From Mycobacterium colombiense (GTDB lineage: Bacteria; Actinomycetota; Actinomycetes; Mycobacteriales; Mycobacteriaceae), in the NCBI RefSeq assembly GCF_003284975.1, contig NZ_QMEU01000008.1, positions 37,945 through 101,944 on the forward strand: DNA of 64,000 nt, written 5' to 3'. The position numbers and the translations under genes were made by a program. A model generated the notes under the pieces. That model searched no databases and was not told the DNA's origin. It saw only the letters and a list, made by a program, of their open reading frames with translations. Positions 43,158-52,071 of this stretch are shown piece by piece (positions within the stretch are counted from its first letter, which is position 1; the number at the start of each line of letters is the position of its first letter).

Positions 43158-44933
43158 GTGGGTGTGCGTGTGAATTACGACCTGGTGAAGGGTCGGCATG
43201 ATGTGATCGCCGGGCTGACCGTCGCCGCCATATCGTTTCCCCAGGCGATGGCCTACGCCCTGATCGCCGGGGTGGACCCGAGATTCGGCGTGTACTCGGC
43301 GATCGTCGTGACCATCGTCGCCTCGATCTTCGGGTCGTCCTCGCATCTGATCAACGGGCCGACGAGCGCCATCTCGCTGCTGGTGTTCACGGCGCTGGCC
43401 TTCATCGACTCCGAGAACTCCAAGGAGCTCTTCGAGGCGCTTTTCCTGCTGGCCGTGCTGGTGGGTGCGTTTCAGATCGTGATCAGCCTGTTCAAGCTCG
43501 GCAACCTCACCCGCTACATTTCCGAGTCGGTCATCATCGGCTTCATGGCGGCCGCGGCGTTCCTGCTCGCCATCGGACAGCTGGGCAACGCGCTGGGAGT
43601 GCGCGACAAGGGCAACGGTCACATGCAGGTCTTGCGCCGCGTCTGGCTCACCCTCACCCACGGCGATCACATCAATTACCGCGCACTGACTTTGAGCGCG
43701 GCGGCGGTGGTGCTGGCCGTCGTCCTGCGTAAGCTGGTGCAACGCTACGGTTTGCCGCAGGTCGACATGCTCGCGGTGCTCGTCATCACCGCGCTCATCG
43801 CCTACCTCGCCGAGTGGTCGACGCCGGGCGCGGGCGGCCACACCGCGGTGTCGGTGGCCGCCAAGATCCCGCGCAGCCTGCCCGGGCCGCACGTCCCCGA
43901 GGTCCACCCGGAGTGGCTGCCGCATCTATCGACCGGCGCGCTGGCCATCGCCTTCGTCGGCATCATCGAGGCGCTGTCGATCGCCAAAGCCATTGCCTAC
44001 CAGACACAACAGAAGATCGACTACAACCGCCAGATCATGGCCGAAGGCCTGGCCAACCTGACCGGCGGCTTCTTCCAAAGCCTGCCCGGTTCGGGTTCAT
44101 TGTCGAGGTCGGCGATCAACTTCCAGTCCGGCGCTGCGACGAGATTCTCCGGAATCGTCTCGGCCGCAACGGTTGCCGCGGCGCTGCTGCTGTTCGCCCC
44201 GCTGCTGCGCTACGTTCCGCAGCCGGCGCTGGCCGGGCTGCTGTTGGTGACTGCGGCCCGCCTGGTCGATTTCAAGCGCCTGATCTACACGCTCAGGGCG
44301 TCCCGCTATGACGCCGGGCTGGTGATCGTCACGGCCTTCACCGGTATCGCCGTCGACCTCGACAAGTCGGTGCTGCTCGGGGTGATCCTGTCGATCCTGC
44401 TGTTCGTGCCGCGGGCGGCCAAGCTCAAGTCCAAGGAACTCGTCGTCACGCCCGAACGCGTTGTCCGCGAGCGCATTCCGGGTGACTCGCCGGATCCCTC
44501 GATCGTCATCTACGACCTCGAAGGCGAGTTGTTCTTCGGAGCGGCACCCGAACTCGACCGCTACCTGTCGGCGATCAATCAGCGAATCACCGACGGCGGC
44601 ATCGCGTTCGTGGTCCTGCGGCTCAAGCGGGTGCGCCACCCGGACGTGGTCTGCATCGAGCGCATCGAGCACTTCCTGCGTGAGGTGACCGAGCGCGGCG
44701 TCACGGTCCTACTGGCCGGGGTGCGCGACGATACGCTCGGCGTCTTGAACAACGTGGGGTTCAAGAGCTGGTTCCCGGCCGAGCAGGTCTTCCCCGAAGA
44801 AGACGAGGAATTCTCGGCCACCCTCAAGGCGGTGCGCTACGCCCACAACAGGTTGGCGGAACTGAAGGTCAAGGAGCCCTTCACCAGCGCGCCCGAACTC
44901 GCCCCGCACACTGAGTTGTACTACCTGGTCTAG
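43158..44933 (+). CDS. SulP family anion permease with C-terminal STAS domain
   Basis: A 591-residue transporter. Motifs are GLTVAAISFPQAMAYALIAG near the N-terminus, about 10-12 hydrophobic helices to residue 430, and a C-terminal STAS domain (about 450-560) starting near IVIYDLEGELFFGAAPELDR. SulP proteins move sulfate or bicarbonate, usually with Na+ or H+. The STAS loop has RVRHPDVV where SpoIIAA-like proteins have the phospho-Ser region. I start it at the GTG at 43158, 17 bp after the binding-protein stop; GTG codons at 43164 and 43170 are alternatives. It shares its stop base pairs (CTAG) with the convergent SDR. Confidence 0.9.
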   Translation: MGVRVNYDLVKGRHDVIAGLTVAAISFPQAMAYALIAGVDPRFGVYSAIVVTIVASIFGSSSHLINGPTSAISLLVFTALAFIDSENSKELFEALFLLAVLVGAFQIVISLFKLGNLTRYISESVIIGFMAAAAFLLAIGQLGNALGVRDKGNGHMQVLRRVWLTLTHGDHINYRALTLSAAAVVLAVVLRKLVQRYGLPQVDMLAVLVITALIAYLAEWSTPGAGGHTAVSVAAKIPRSLPGPHVPEVHPEWLPHLSTGALAIAFVGIIEALSIAKAIAYQTQQKIDYNRQIMAEGLANLTGGFFQSLPGSGSLSRSAINFQSGAATRFSGIVSAATVAAALLLFAPLLRYVPQPALAGLLLVTAARLVDFKRLIYTLRASRYDAGLVIVTAFTGIAVDLDKSVLLGVILSILLFVPRAAKLKSKELVVTPERVVRERIPGDSPDPSIVIYDLEGELFFGAAPELDRYLSAINQRITDGGIAFVVLRLKRVRHPDVVCIERIEHFLREVTERGVTVLLAGVRDDTLGVLNNVGFKSWFPAEQVFPEEDEEFSATLKAVRYAHNRLAELKVKEPFTSAPELAPHTELYYLV

Positions 44934-45766
44934 CCGCCGGCGGCCACCCGGGCCCGTTCGGTCATCGAGGCGATGACCCCGCCGTCGTTGAGGATGTCGG
45001 TGCCGGTGAGGTATCCGGCCTTGTCGCTGGCGCAAAAGGCGAGGAGCTCGCCCATCTCCTCCGGCTTGCCCCACCGCGGGACCGCGGCGTTGGCGACCAT
45101 CGCGCCGGCGCCGGCCTGCTCCTCGAGCCGGCCCATCTCGGTGTCGATCGAACCCGGCGACACGGAGACGATGCGCAGTCCGCGGGCGTTGAAGCGCTCC
45201 GCCTGCGCCTGGCTGTACCACTTCACGAAGCTCTTGCTGATGGCGTATGCCAGACCCGATCGCGCGTCTTCGGGGGCGATCTCGCATGCCGCGAGCATGG
45301 CGGCCATGAAGGCGTCCAGGTCATCCAGCGCCCGCGGAAACTGTTCTGCCGGAACGATTTCCGCGGGCAACACGTGCGCCGCCATCGATGCCACGTTGAC
45401 GATCGCGGCGCCCTCGTCGGCGACCGAGAAGAACTCCTCGTTCACGTTGACGGTGCCGACGGCGTTGGTTCGCATGACGTAGTCGGCGGCACCCATGCTG
45501 GGGCTCACCCCTGCGGTATGGATGACGGAGACCACCGCACCCAGACCCCCGGCGGTCTTGAGCAGATCTGCGACCGCCTGCCGGTCGGTGACATCGCAAT
45601 TGACCACCGTGGGGGTGATCCCGATGTCCTGCAGCGCCGCGGCCGCGGCCGCCAGCCGGTCCTGCCTGATGTCACACAGCACCGGGGTGTGGTCGCGGCC
45701 GACGACTTTCGCCGTGGCCTGCCCCATGCCACCCGCGCCGCCTGTGATCACCGACACTCGATTCAT
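44930..45766 (-). CDS. SDR family oxidoreductase
   Basis: A 278-residue short-chain dehydrogenase with TGGAGGMG near the N-terminus, then IHTAGVSPSMG at the NNAG position. The catalytic tetrad region reads NVASMAAHV (Ser) and LAYAISKSFVKWY (YxxxK). The C-terminus has the usual GTDILNDGGVIAS. It probably reduces a ketone or oxidises a secondary alcohol; the substrate is unknown. Its stop overlaps that of the convergent SulP gene (44930-44933, CTAG on both strands). It lies alone on the minus strand. Confidence 0.87.
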   Translation of the reverse strand: MNRVSVITGGAGGMGQATAKVVGRDHTPVLCDIRQDRLAAAAAALQDIGITPTVVNCDVTDRQAVADLLKTAGGLGAVVSVIHTAGVSPSMGAADYVMRTNAVGTVNVNEEFFSVADEGAAIVNVASMAAHVLPAEIVPAEQFPRALDDLDAFMAAMLAACEIAPEDARSGLAYAISKSFVKWYSQAQAERFNARGLRIVSVSPGSIDTEMGRLEEQAGAGAMVANAAVPRWGKPEEMGELLAFCASDKAGYLTGTDILNDGGVIASMTERARVAAGG

Positions 45767-45830
45767 ACCCGGACCGTATATGCCGGGCGATCGCCAACTC
45801 GGGACCGGGGTGGCTCGTGGGTGACGGGGG

Positions 45831-47129
45831 CTAGTGCGGGCGGACGGAACCGTCGGCTTCGAGGTGGGGGTGACCGCCGTGCCGGATGGCCGTGCCGACG
45901 AACGGCGCTGTGAGCGTGCCGGCCACGTGGCGGCGATTGATGATCAGCGCCGCGATAGCCACCACGGCGTAGACACCGCAGAGCAGTAGCCGCCCCTGCG
46001 TCGAGAAGATCGGGAACTGGACGACGAACAGGCCGAGCAGTGTGCACGCGGCGGCCCGGTTGAACCGCAGCGCGAGGATCAGCGCCACGCCCATCATCGT
46101 CTGGGTGGCGGTCAGCAGCACCTCCTCCACCTGGCGGGGGTCGAGTTGCAGGGAGAACCCGCCGCCGCCCAGCAGATGGGCGATCGGCAACGACCCGATC
46201 AGCAGGGTCCACTGGTTGACCTTGGAGGAGATCAGCGTGGCGATGGCCGCCGTGCCCTTGCCGCGGGTGGCGAAGATGATCGCGATGATGAATTCCGGCG
46301 CTTCGGAGGCCAGCGGCGCCAGCCACTGCACCAGCAGGAAGCGGTTGATGCCGAGTTCGGCGCCGGCGGCAACAAGGTTGTCTGCAAAGGGCTTGGCGCA
46401 CAGCAGGATCACCCCACCGGACACCAGGAAGAGGCCGATCACGGCGGCGCGTCGACGACCGTCGGGCAGCTCCCCCAGAGCGGCCGCGGTGCCGATAAGA
46501 TCGGGCTCTTCGACGCTGCCGTGGCTGATTTTGTACAGGTAGAACCCGAACCAGGCCAGCAACGCCAGCCCCAACCCGAGATGGATCTGGCCGCTCGCCG
46601 GGATGACGAAAGCGATCACGCCGGCGATCAACAGGAAGCCGAGTTCGACGCGGTTTGCTGGCTCGAGCGTCAACCCGGTGGGCTTGTCCGAACCGGACTT
46701 GCGGGCGACGAGGATGCTGACCAGCACCACGACCGGCCAACCCAGACCCATCAACAATCTGTTGGACCCGGTCATGTTGGCCGCGGCGTACTGGGTGTAA
46801 TCCGTGTTGTGGCCGGACACGAAGGCGTAGTAGAGGTCGACGGCGTATTCGGGCAGCACCGCGATCAAGGCGAGCAGCGCCGTCGCGAGCCCACCGGAGA
46901 CGTCGATCTGGGCCGCCTCGGCCGCCCACGCCAGCAAGAAGCTGGCCGCCACCACCGCGGCTCCGAAGATCAGCAGGGCCAGCACGGCGCCGGTGTGCAA
47001 GCCGGCCACGCGGACGACCACCGCCGGGGCGACGAACGCGCCGGTGATCAGTCCGGAACGGGTCAGGGTGCGGCGCCGCCGGCTGGCCGTCGGCGCGACG
47101 GTGGCGGCGGGCCTGTCTGTGGCGAGCAT
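45831..47129 (-). CDS. Cation/Ca2+:H+ antiporter (CaCA superfamily)
   Basis: A 432-residue integral membrane protein with 10-11 helices. The two inverted alpha repeats are visible: LLALIAVLPEYAVDLYYA (with Glu and Asp) and LAPLASEAPEFIIAIIFATR (Glu-rich second copy). This is the signature of sodium/calcium-type exchangers. It probably exports Ca2+ or another cation with H+ or Na+ exchange. I use the ATG at 47129, which has GAAGGA upstream; ATG 47135 and GTG 47144 are alternatives. A sequence similar to an IdeR iron box lies about 165 bp upstream (47293-47311). Confidence 0.87.
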   Translation of the reverse strand: MLATDRPAATVAPTASRRRRTLTRSGLITGAFVAPAVVVRVAGLHTGAVLALLIFGAAVVAASFLLAWAAEAAQIDVSGGLATALLALIAVLPEYAVDLYYAFVSGHNTDYTQYAAANMTGSNRLLMGLGWPVVVLVSILVARKSGSDKPTGLTLEPANRVELGFLLIAGVIAFVIPASGQIHLGLGLALLAWFGFYLYKISHGSVEEPDLIGTAAALGELPDGRRRAAVIGLFLVSGGVILLCAKPFADNLVAAGAELGINRFLLVQWLAPLASEAPEFIIAIIFATRGKGTAAIATLISSKVNQWTLLIGSLPIAHLLGGGGFSLQLDPRQVEEVLLTATQTMMGVALILALRFNRAAACTLLGLFVVQFPIFSTQGRLLLCGVYAVVAIAALIINRRHVAGTLTAPFVGTAIRHGGHPHLEADGSVRPH

Positions 47130-47292
47130 CGTCATCCTTCGCACTGGCGATCGGGTGGCTTACGTCGACGCGGTGGCCGTGGTGAACCGGTTACCCAACG
47201 TACCCGCGGCGGGCGCGGTCAGCAACGCAGTGGGTCCACGAAAGTGGCGCCGCACCCGAGCCTATATTTGCTGTACAGGGAAGTGCGCCTGC

Positions 47293-47311
47293 AAAAGTTA
47301 GGCTGCCCTGA
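47293..47311. promoter_or_regulatory. Weak IdeR-box-like sequence
   Basis: Compared by eye with the mycobacterial IdeR consensus TTAGGTTAGSCTAACCTAA, this 19-mer (core GTTAGGCT and CCT) agrees at 13 positions. It lies in the intergenic region upstream of the leftward cation antiporter. Functional boxes usually match better, so this is a weak candidate. Confidence 0.3.
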
Positions 47312-47371
47312 TTTCGAACTTTGGCAAACCTCGCGTGCGCCGGCGCGCCGCGCAGCGAACAGCCGAGCTGC

Positions 47372-48193
47372 TCATTGGGCGTCCGGACCCATGGCGGCGG
47401 CGGCCGCCTGCGCGAAGAGCTCGACGGCCTGATTGCGGCTCAGCGACGCGAGCAGCTGCGCGGCGGCACGCATGGTGTCGCCCACCATCAGGGTCGGGCC
47501 GTTGCCGAGGTTCTCGAACGCCTCGGCGATGACGTCGGACACGGCCGCCGCGTCCGAGGGCACCTCGTCGGGGGAGCCGATCTGACCGCGGCTGTATTCG
47601 AGCGCGCGCAAGGCCGGGGTGTTGGTCTTGCCCAGGATGAGGCCCAGGACGTCGACGCCCTTGTCGTGCAGCTCGGCCCACAGCGCCTCGGCGAAGACCA
47701 TGTCGAAGGCCTTGGAGGCGCCGTAGGCGACCATGTTGGGTCCACCGGCCAGCCCCGCACCGGATCCGAAGATGACGATGCCGCCGCTGCCTCGCGCCAC
47801 CATCGCGGGCGCGAAATGGTGACACAGCTGCATGGGCACCATGCAGTTGCGTTGCACCATCGATTCGGCGGCTTCGATCGAATTGGCAAGGAAGGGCTGG
47901 AAATTCGGGTCCGCGCCCGCGCAATACACGAGCATCCCGATCTCCAGGCCAGCGGTTGCCACCGCGACCGCCGCCGCCGCCCCGGGCCGCGCCAGATCGA
48001 TTGCGACGGTGCGGGTTTGCGCCGATGTCTTGGCTTCGATCTCGGCCGCGACCCGGTCGAGAACGGCTTGCCGGCGGGCCAGCAGCACCACGTTGACACC
48101 GCGCTCGGCGAGCCCTTCGGCGAACGCCGCGCCCACGCCGTCGGACGCGCCGGCCACCAGCGCCCACGGCCCGTATTTCGTCGCGAATGTCAT
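47372..48193 (-). CDS. SDR family oxidoreductase
   Basis: A 273-residue short-chain dehydrogenase of the classical type. The cofactor motif is AGASDGVG, the NNAG position reads VYCAGADPN, the Ser segment is IFGSGAGLAGG and the YxxxK is AYGASKAFDMV. The C-terminal 60 residues include a Met/Ala-rich tail. The ATG at 48193 directly follows the stop of the chimeric gene upstream, so they may be cotranscribed. A ketone/alcohol substrate is presumed. Confidence 0.86.
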   Translation of the reverse strand: MTFATKYGPWALVAGASDGVGAAFAEGLAERGVNVVLLARRQAVLDRVAAEIEAKTSAQTRTVAIDLARPGAAAAVAVATAGLEIGMLVYCAGADPNFQPFLANSIEAAESMVQRNCMVPMQLCHHFAPAMVARGSGGIVIFGSGAGLAGGPNMVAYGASKAFDMVFAEALWAELHDKGVDVLGLILGKTNTPALRALEYSRGQIGSPDEVPSDAAAVSDVIAEAFENLGNGPTLMVGDTMRAAAQLLASLSRNQAVELFAQAAAAAMGPDAQ

Positions 48194-48562
48194 CTAGCCG
48201 CCCCCGACCGTGGTGATGCGAACCTGGGTGTAGCGACGGCGGGCGATGCGCCATCCCGCCGGCGTGCGCACGATGTCGTCGTCGTAGAAACCGATCGCGT
48301 TGACGCCAGAGCTGTTGTCGCCGGCCATGATCAGGCCGTCGATATAGGTGCGCGCGGTGGCGGTGTCGCCGTGCAGCGTGATGGCCTGGTTGGTCAGGCG
48401 GTGCAGCGTATGCCCCGCCAGCGCGTGCACCTGCTCCATGAAGTCGGCCACGGCATCCACGCCGGTGCTCAAGGTGCGTAAGAGCAACTCACCCGGTCCG
48501 GGCTCGGGATCCGGTGTCTCCCGGACCTGTAACCGGCCGTCGCGCAACACCACAGCGTGCAA
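48194..48562 (-). pseudogene. Chimera of an MDR alcohol dehydrogenase 5' end and a SnoaL-like 3' part
   Basis: A 122-codon open frame whose halves come from different families. Residues 1 to about 31 (MHAVVLRDGRLQVRETPDPE, then PGPGELLLRTL) are the start of a zinc-dependent medium-chain dehydrogenase. The frame then switches near STGVDAVADFMEQ to a SnoaL/NTF2-like segment, with HRLTNQAITLHGDTATARTY and IARRRYTQVRI. The MDR Cys/His zinc and Rossmann parts are absent, and the SnoaL domain lacks its first helices. A deletion joining two neighbouring genes in frame at about 48465 explains it. It may still be expressed, since it retains a start and frame, but it is unlikely to have either original activity. 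Confidence 0.75.
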
Positions 48563-48644
48563 TGCGTTAACTTTCTCGAATAATCGATATAGAATCTCGA
48601 ATGTTCGTACAACTTTAAGAACGCCGTCGCAAAGGAGTCAAGCG

Positions 48645-49553
48645 ATTCGCGGGTCGACGTCAGCGCCGACCGCCCGGGTGCTCGATGTCGTCGAGCTGCT
48701 GGCGCGGTCGGCGGGCGCGCGGCTGCGCTTCTCCGACGTGGTCCGCGAACTCGATCTCACCCAGGCGACCGCGCACGCGATCCTGAAGACGTTGTGCGAC
48801 CGCGGTTGGGCCAGTCGCGACCCGATCACGAAAACCTTCGCCCTCGGCCCGGCGCTGGCCGTGGTGGCGGCGCGCACGGACACGGCCCGGCCGCTCGCGC
48901 ATGCGGCGCGGTCCGCGGCGCTGCGACTCTCCCGCGAGGTCGGCTACGCCTGTTCGGTGGTCGAGAAGTTCGGTGACTCCTTGGTGGTCACCGCCTTTGA
49001 GGGCGAACCCGCCACTCAGCCGTCGGGGATACCGGGGGATCGGATTCCCTATGCGCCGCCGTTCGGCGTCGCGATGGCGGCCTGGGACACCGAGGAGGAG
49101 CAGCGCGCGTGGATCCGGCGTGGCGCGGGCGGCAATCCCGACCGCACCCAGCGCCTCCAACAGGTGTTGGCGCACACTCGCGAACGGGGTTTCGACGTCG
49201 ACTGGACGACGCCGGCGCTCGCGCAGGCGGTGCAGGTGGTCGGCACCCTGGACAGCAGCGAGATGCCGACTCCGGTGCGCCACATCATGGACCAGCTGCT
49301 GGTCGAGTTCACCACCATCGGGTTTCTTTCCGACGACAACCCGGGCCGCCGCAAGCAACCCGTGGTGACGATCGCCGCACCGGTCTTCGACGAGCGGGGC
49401 CGCGTCGCCCTCATGGTGGCCGTACACCCGCTGTGCGCGTTGAGCGCGCGACAGATTCGGGACATCGGGAAACATCTGACCGACCAGACGACCGAGCTCA
49501 GCGGATCGCCACCGCGGGCGGGCGCGATCGAAGGGGCAGGTGGGGCGACTTAA
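48645..49553 (+). CDS. IclR family transcriptional regulator with probable ATT start
   Basis: A 302-residue regulator. The winged helix-turn-helix (about residues 10-70) reads RVLDVVELLARSAG, then VVRELDLTQATAHAILKTL. The C-terminal effector-binding IclR domain runs to the end. No ATG, GTG or TTG lies at the expected position. An ideal AAAGGAG at 48631-48637 is followed 7 bp later by ATT (48645), in frame. The next GTG (48678) has no ribosome-binding site and would cut into the DNA-binding domain. It is divergent from the chimeric gene and SDR, which it probably regulates. LysR follows 9 bp downstream. Confidence 0.85.
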   Translation: MRGSTSAPTARVLDVVELLARSAGARLRFSDVVRELDLTQATAHAILKTLCDRGWASRDPITKTFALGPALAVVAARTDTARPLAHAARSAALRLSREVGYACSVVEKFGDSLVVTAFEGEPATQPSGIPGDRIPYAPPFGVAMAAWDTEEEQRAWIRRGAGGNPDRTQRLQQVLAHTRERGFDVDWTTPALAQAVQVVGTLDSSEMPTPVRHIMDQLLVEFTTIGFLSDDNPGRRKQPVVTIAAPVFDERGRVALMVAVHPLCALSARQIRDIGKHLTDQTTELSGSPPRAGAIEGAGGAT

Positions 49554-49562
49554 GCTCGACAC

Positions 49563-50519
49563 ATGGAACTGCGGCAGCTGCGCTATTTCGTCGCGGTCGC
49601 AGAGGAATTGCACTTCGGTCGCGCCGCCCAGCGCCTGCACATTTCGGGACCGGCGTTGTCGCAGCAGATCATCGCGTTGGAGCGCGAAGTGGGCACCGAT
49701 TTGTTGGTGCGGGACCGGCGCAGCGTCCGGCTGAGCGAGGCCGGCCGTACGTTTCTCCCGGACGCGCGCAGGATTCTGGCGCTGGCCGACGACGCCAAGC
49801 ACCGGCTGCAGCGGACCGCCGCGCAAAGCTCCCCGGTGCGGCTCGGGTACGTCAGCTGGTTGCCCGACGACATCGACGCCCTGGTGGGGTCCGCGGTGGC
49901 CTTGCGGCTGGACGAGTGGGTGTTGCCGTCACACGTGCAGGCGGACCGGGTGGCCGAGGGCACCCTCGACATCGCGTTGGCCTGGATCACCGACGCGCAG
50001 GCCAAGCAGCGGGCATTGACTCCGCACCTGCTTCGCGCCGAGCCGCTGAGCGCGGTCGTTCCAGGGACCACCTCATCGGAACCGATTGGCGCACAGCATG
50101 TCAGCGTCCTCGTCGACGACGACGTGTCGGCATGGTCATCGTGGAATCGGTTCGCCGAAGCCTTCGCCGCCGACACCGGCGCACGCGTCGTAGGAATCAA
50201 CGACGGCGGCATCACCGGCGACGCGTTCTACGCGCACGTCCGCAAGATCGCGGGCGCCGTGCTGGCGTCACCCAAGCGCCACACCGCGGCGCTCCCGCCC
50301 CGGTTGAGCCGGCGCCCCGTCGCCGACCCGATACCGCTGTGGACGTGGTCGTTGCTGCATCGCCAGGACGATGACCGGCCCAGTGTGCGCGGTGCCGTGA
50401 CGTCGCTGCTGGCGGCTGCGCGCGGTCGTGACTGGCTGACCCCGCCCACCGGCCGGTGGTGGACTCCGGCCGACGATCCCCACCGGGGCGTCCTGGAAAC
50501 CGGCGCCGGCGTGCGGTGA
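49563..50519 (+). CDS. LysR family transcriptional regulator
   Basis: A 318-residue LysR-type regulator. The N-terminal helix-turn-helix is standard: MELRQLRYFVAVAEELHFGR, then LHISGPALSQQI. The co-inducer domain starts near residue 90. The gene follows IclR by 9 bp on the same strand, and the MmgE/PrpD gene lies 90 bp downstream. It may control that gene or the divergent SDR region. Effector unknown. Confidence 0.87.
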   Translation: MELRQLRYFVAVAEELHFGRAAQRLHISGPALSQQIIALEREVGTDLLVRDRRSVRLSEAGRTFLPDARRILALADDAKHRLQRTAAQSSPVRLGYVSWLPDDIDALVGSAVALRLDEWVLPSHVQADRVAEGTLDIALAWITDAQAKQRALTPHLLRAEPLSAVVPGTTSSEPIGAQHVSVLVDDDVSAWSSWNRFAEAFAADTGARVVGINDGGITGDAFYAHVRKIAGAVLASPKRHTAALPPRLSRRPVADPIPLWTWSLLHRQDDDRPSVRGAVTSLLAAARGRDWLTPPTGRWWTPADDPHRGVLETGAGVR

Positions 50520-50609
50520 GAACTTTCGTCAACCACTCATAAGAGATGGATCGTGGACGCCGCCTCGGCGCGGGGCTTCACTTAAGGGTGTAGAGCGAAG
50601 GGGCGAAAA

Positions 50610-52019
50610 GTGGTGGCACATAACTACGTTGTGGACGAGCTGGCGGATTTCGTCGTCGGTGCCCGGCCGGGGGACCTGACCGGGCGGCCGCGGGCGCTGA
50701 TGAAACGCAACCTGCTCGACAGCATCGCGTGCGCCGTCGGTGCCCTGGACGGCGAGCTGATCCCCACGATCCGCGACCACGCCGCCCAGTTCGGTGGCGC
50801 CCCCACGGCCACCCTGGTCGGCGGCGGACGCGCCTCGGTGGACCAGGCCGCGTTCTTCAACGCGGTGCTGGTGCGCTACCCCGATCTGCTCGACACCTAT
50901 CTCACGGTGGGTGGGCTCTGCCATCCCGCCGATAATGTCGGTGCACTGCTGGCCGTGGCCGAGCACACCGGCGCCGGCGGAGCCGACTTCCTGCTCGCGC
51001 TGGCGGTCGCATACGAGATCCAATGCCGTTTCAGCGCACAGGTTCCCGTGATGGCCCGCGGACTCAACCACGCGCTGCAGCTGGCGATGTCGGTCGCGGC
51101 GGGTAGCGCGAAGCTGTTGGGGCTGAGCGCCGAGCAGACCGCCAACGCCATCGCCGCCGCGGCGGCCGACAACGTGTCACTGGCGACGGTGCACTCCGAG
51201 CCGGTTTCGAATTGGAAGGGCATCTCGCCGGCCATCACCGGGATGCGCGCCGTGTACACGACGATGCTGGCCGCGCGTGGCATCACCGGACCCAAGTCGC
51301 TCTTCGAGGGCCCACACGGGTTGGTGCAACTCTTCGATCAGCCAATCGATCTGCACACCGCCGACCGGAGTCTCAGCTGTGTGGGGCAGACCTACCTGAA
51401 GCAATACTGCTCGCTCATCCACGGCCAGGTCGTCATCGACGCGATTCTCGCCGTGCGCAGTGAGCACGGTCTGCGCGGCGCGGATGTCGCGCGGGTGGTC
51501 CTCGAGGTCTTTCAGGGCGCCTACGACTTCGCCGGCGGAGGAGCCTACGGCGACAAGGACCACCCGACCACCAAGGAGCAGGCCGATTACAACCTCAAAT
51601 ACCTGACCGCGGTCGCCCTGCTCGACGGCGGCGTCGGCCCCGAACAGCTTGAGAACAACCGCGTTTCGCGAAGCGACGTCACCGACCTGTTGTCCAGGGT
51701 GCAGGTCGTTCCGGCGGCCGACCTGACCGCGGACTATCCGCAACGCACGGCGGCGCGGGTACACGTGATCACGCACGACGGTCGCCAATTCAGCCGCGAG
51801 CAGTCGGATTACGAGGGATCGCCCACCCGTCCAATGTCCTGGGACCGCGTGGTGGACAAGTTCGGCTGGCTCGCCGAACCGTTCTGCGACGAGCCGCTGC
51901 GCGACGAGATCGTCGCGGCGGTGGCCCGGCTCGACGATCTCGAGGTCACCGAACTCACCGGGTTGCTGGGGTCGGTGCCTCCCACGCCGCGGCGCGCGCG
52001 CAGTAGGCCGCGTTTCTGA
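50610..52019 (+). CDS. MmgE/PrpD family protein
   Basis: A 469-residue protein of the MmgE/PrpD fold, which includes 2-methylcitrate dehydratase and cis-aconitate decarboxylase (Irg1-type). Motifs include the N-terminal helix LLDSIACAVGALDGELIPTI, the central DTYLTVGGLCHPADNVGALL and VKQYCSLIHGQ-like sequence (YLKQYCSLIHGQVVIDAIL). The substrate cannot be told from sequence; no prpC or prpB is nearby, so it is not an obvious methylcitrate operon. The GTG at 50610 is the first start in frame with the conserved N-terminus. It follows the LysR gene, which may regulate it. Confidence 0.85.
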   Translation: MVAHNYVVDELADFVVGARPGDLTGRPRALMKRNLLDSIACAVGALDGELIPTIRDHAAQFGGAPTATLVGGGRASVDQAAFFNAVLVRYPDLLDTYLTVGGLCHPADNVGALLAVAEHTGAGGADFLLALAVAYEIQCRFSAQVPVMARGLNHALQLAMSVAAGSAKLLGLSAEQTANAIAAAAADNVSLATVHSEPVSNWKGISPAITGMRAVYTTMLAARGITGPKSLFEGPHGLVQLFDQPIDLHTADRSLSCVGQTYLKQYCSLIHGQVVIDAILAVRSEHGLRGADVARVVLEVFQGAYDFAGGGAYGDKDHPTTKEQADYNLKYLTAVALLDGGVGPEQLENNRVSRSDVTDLLSRVQVVPAADLTADYPQRTAARVHVITHDGRQFSREQSDYEGSPTRPMSWDRVVDKFGWLAEPFCDEPLRDEIVAAVARLDDLEVTELTGLLGSVPPTPRRARSRPRF

Positions 52020-52071
52020 CACCCTCCTGACATGCGGTGCGCGCGCCCCCTTGCGTGGCCGACCGCGCGCC

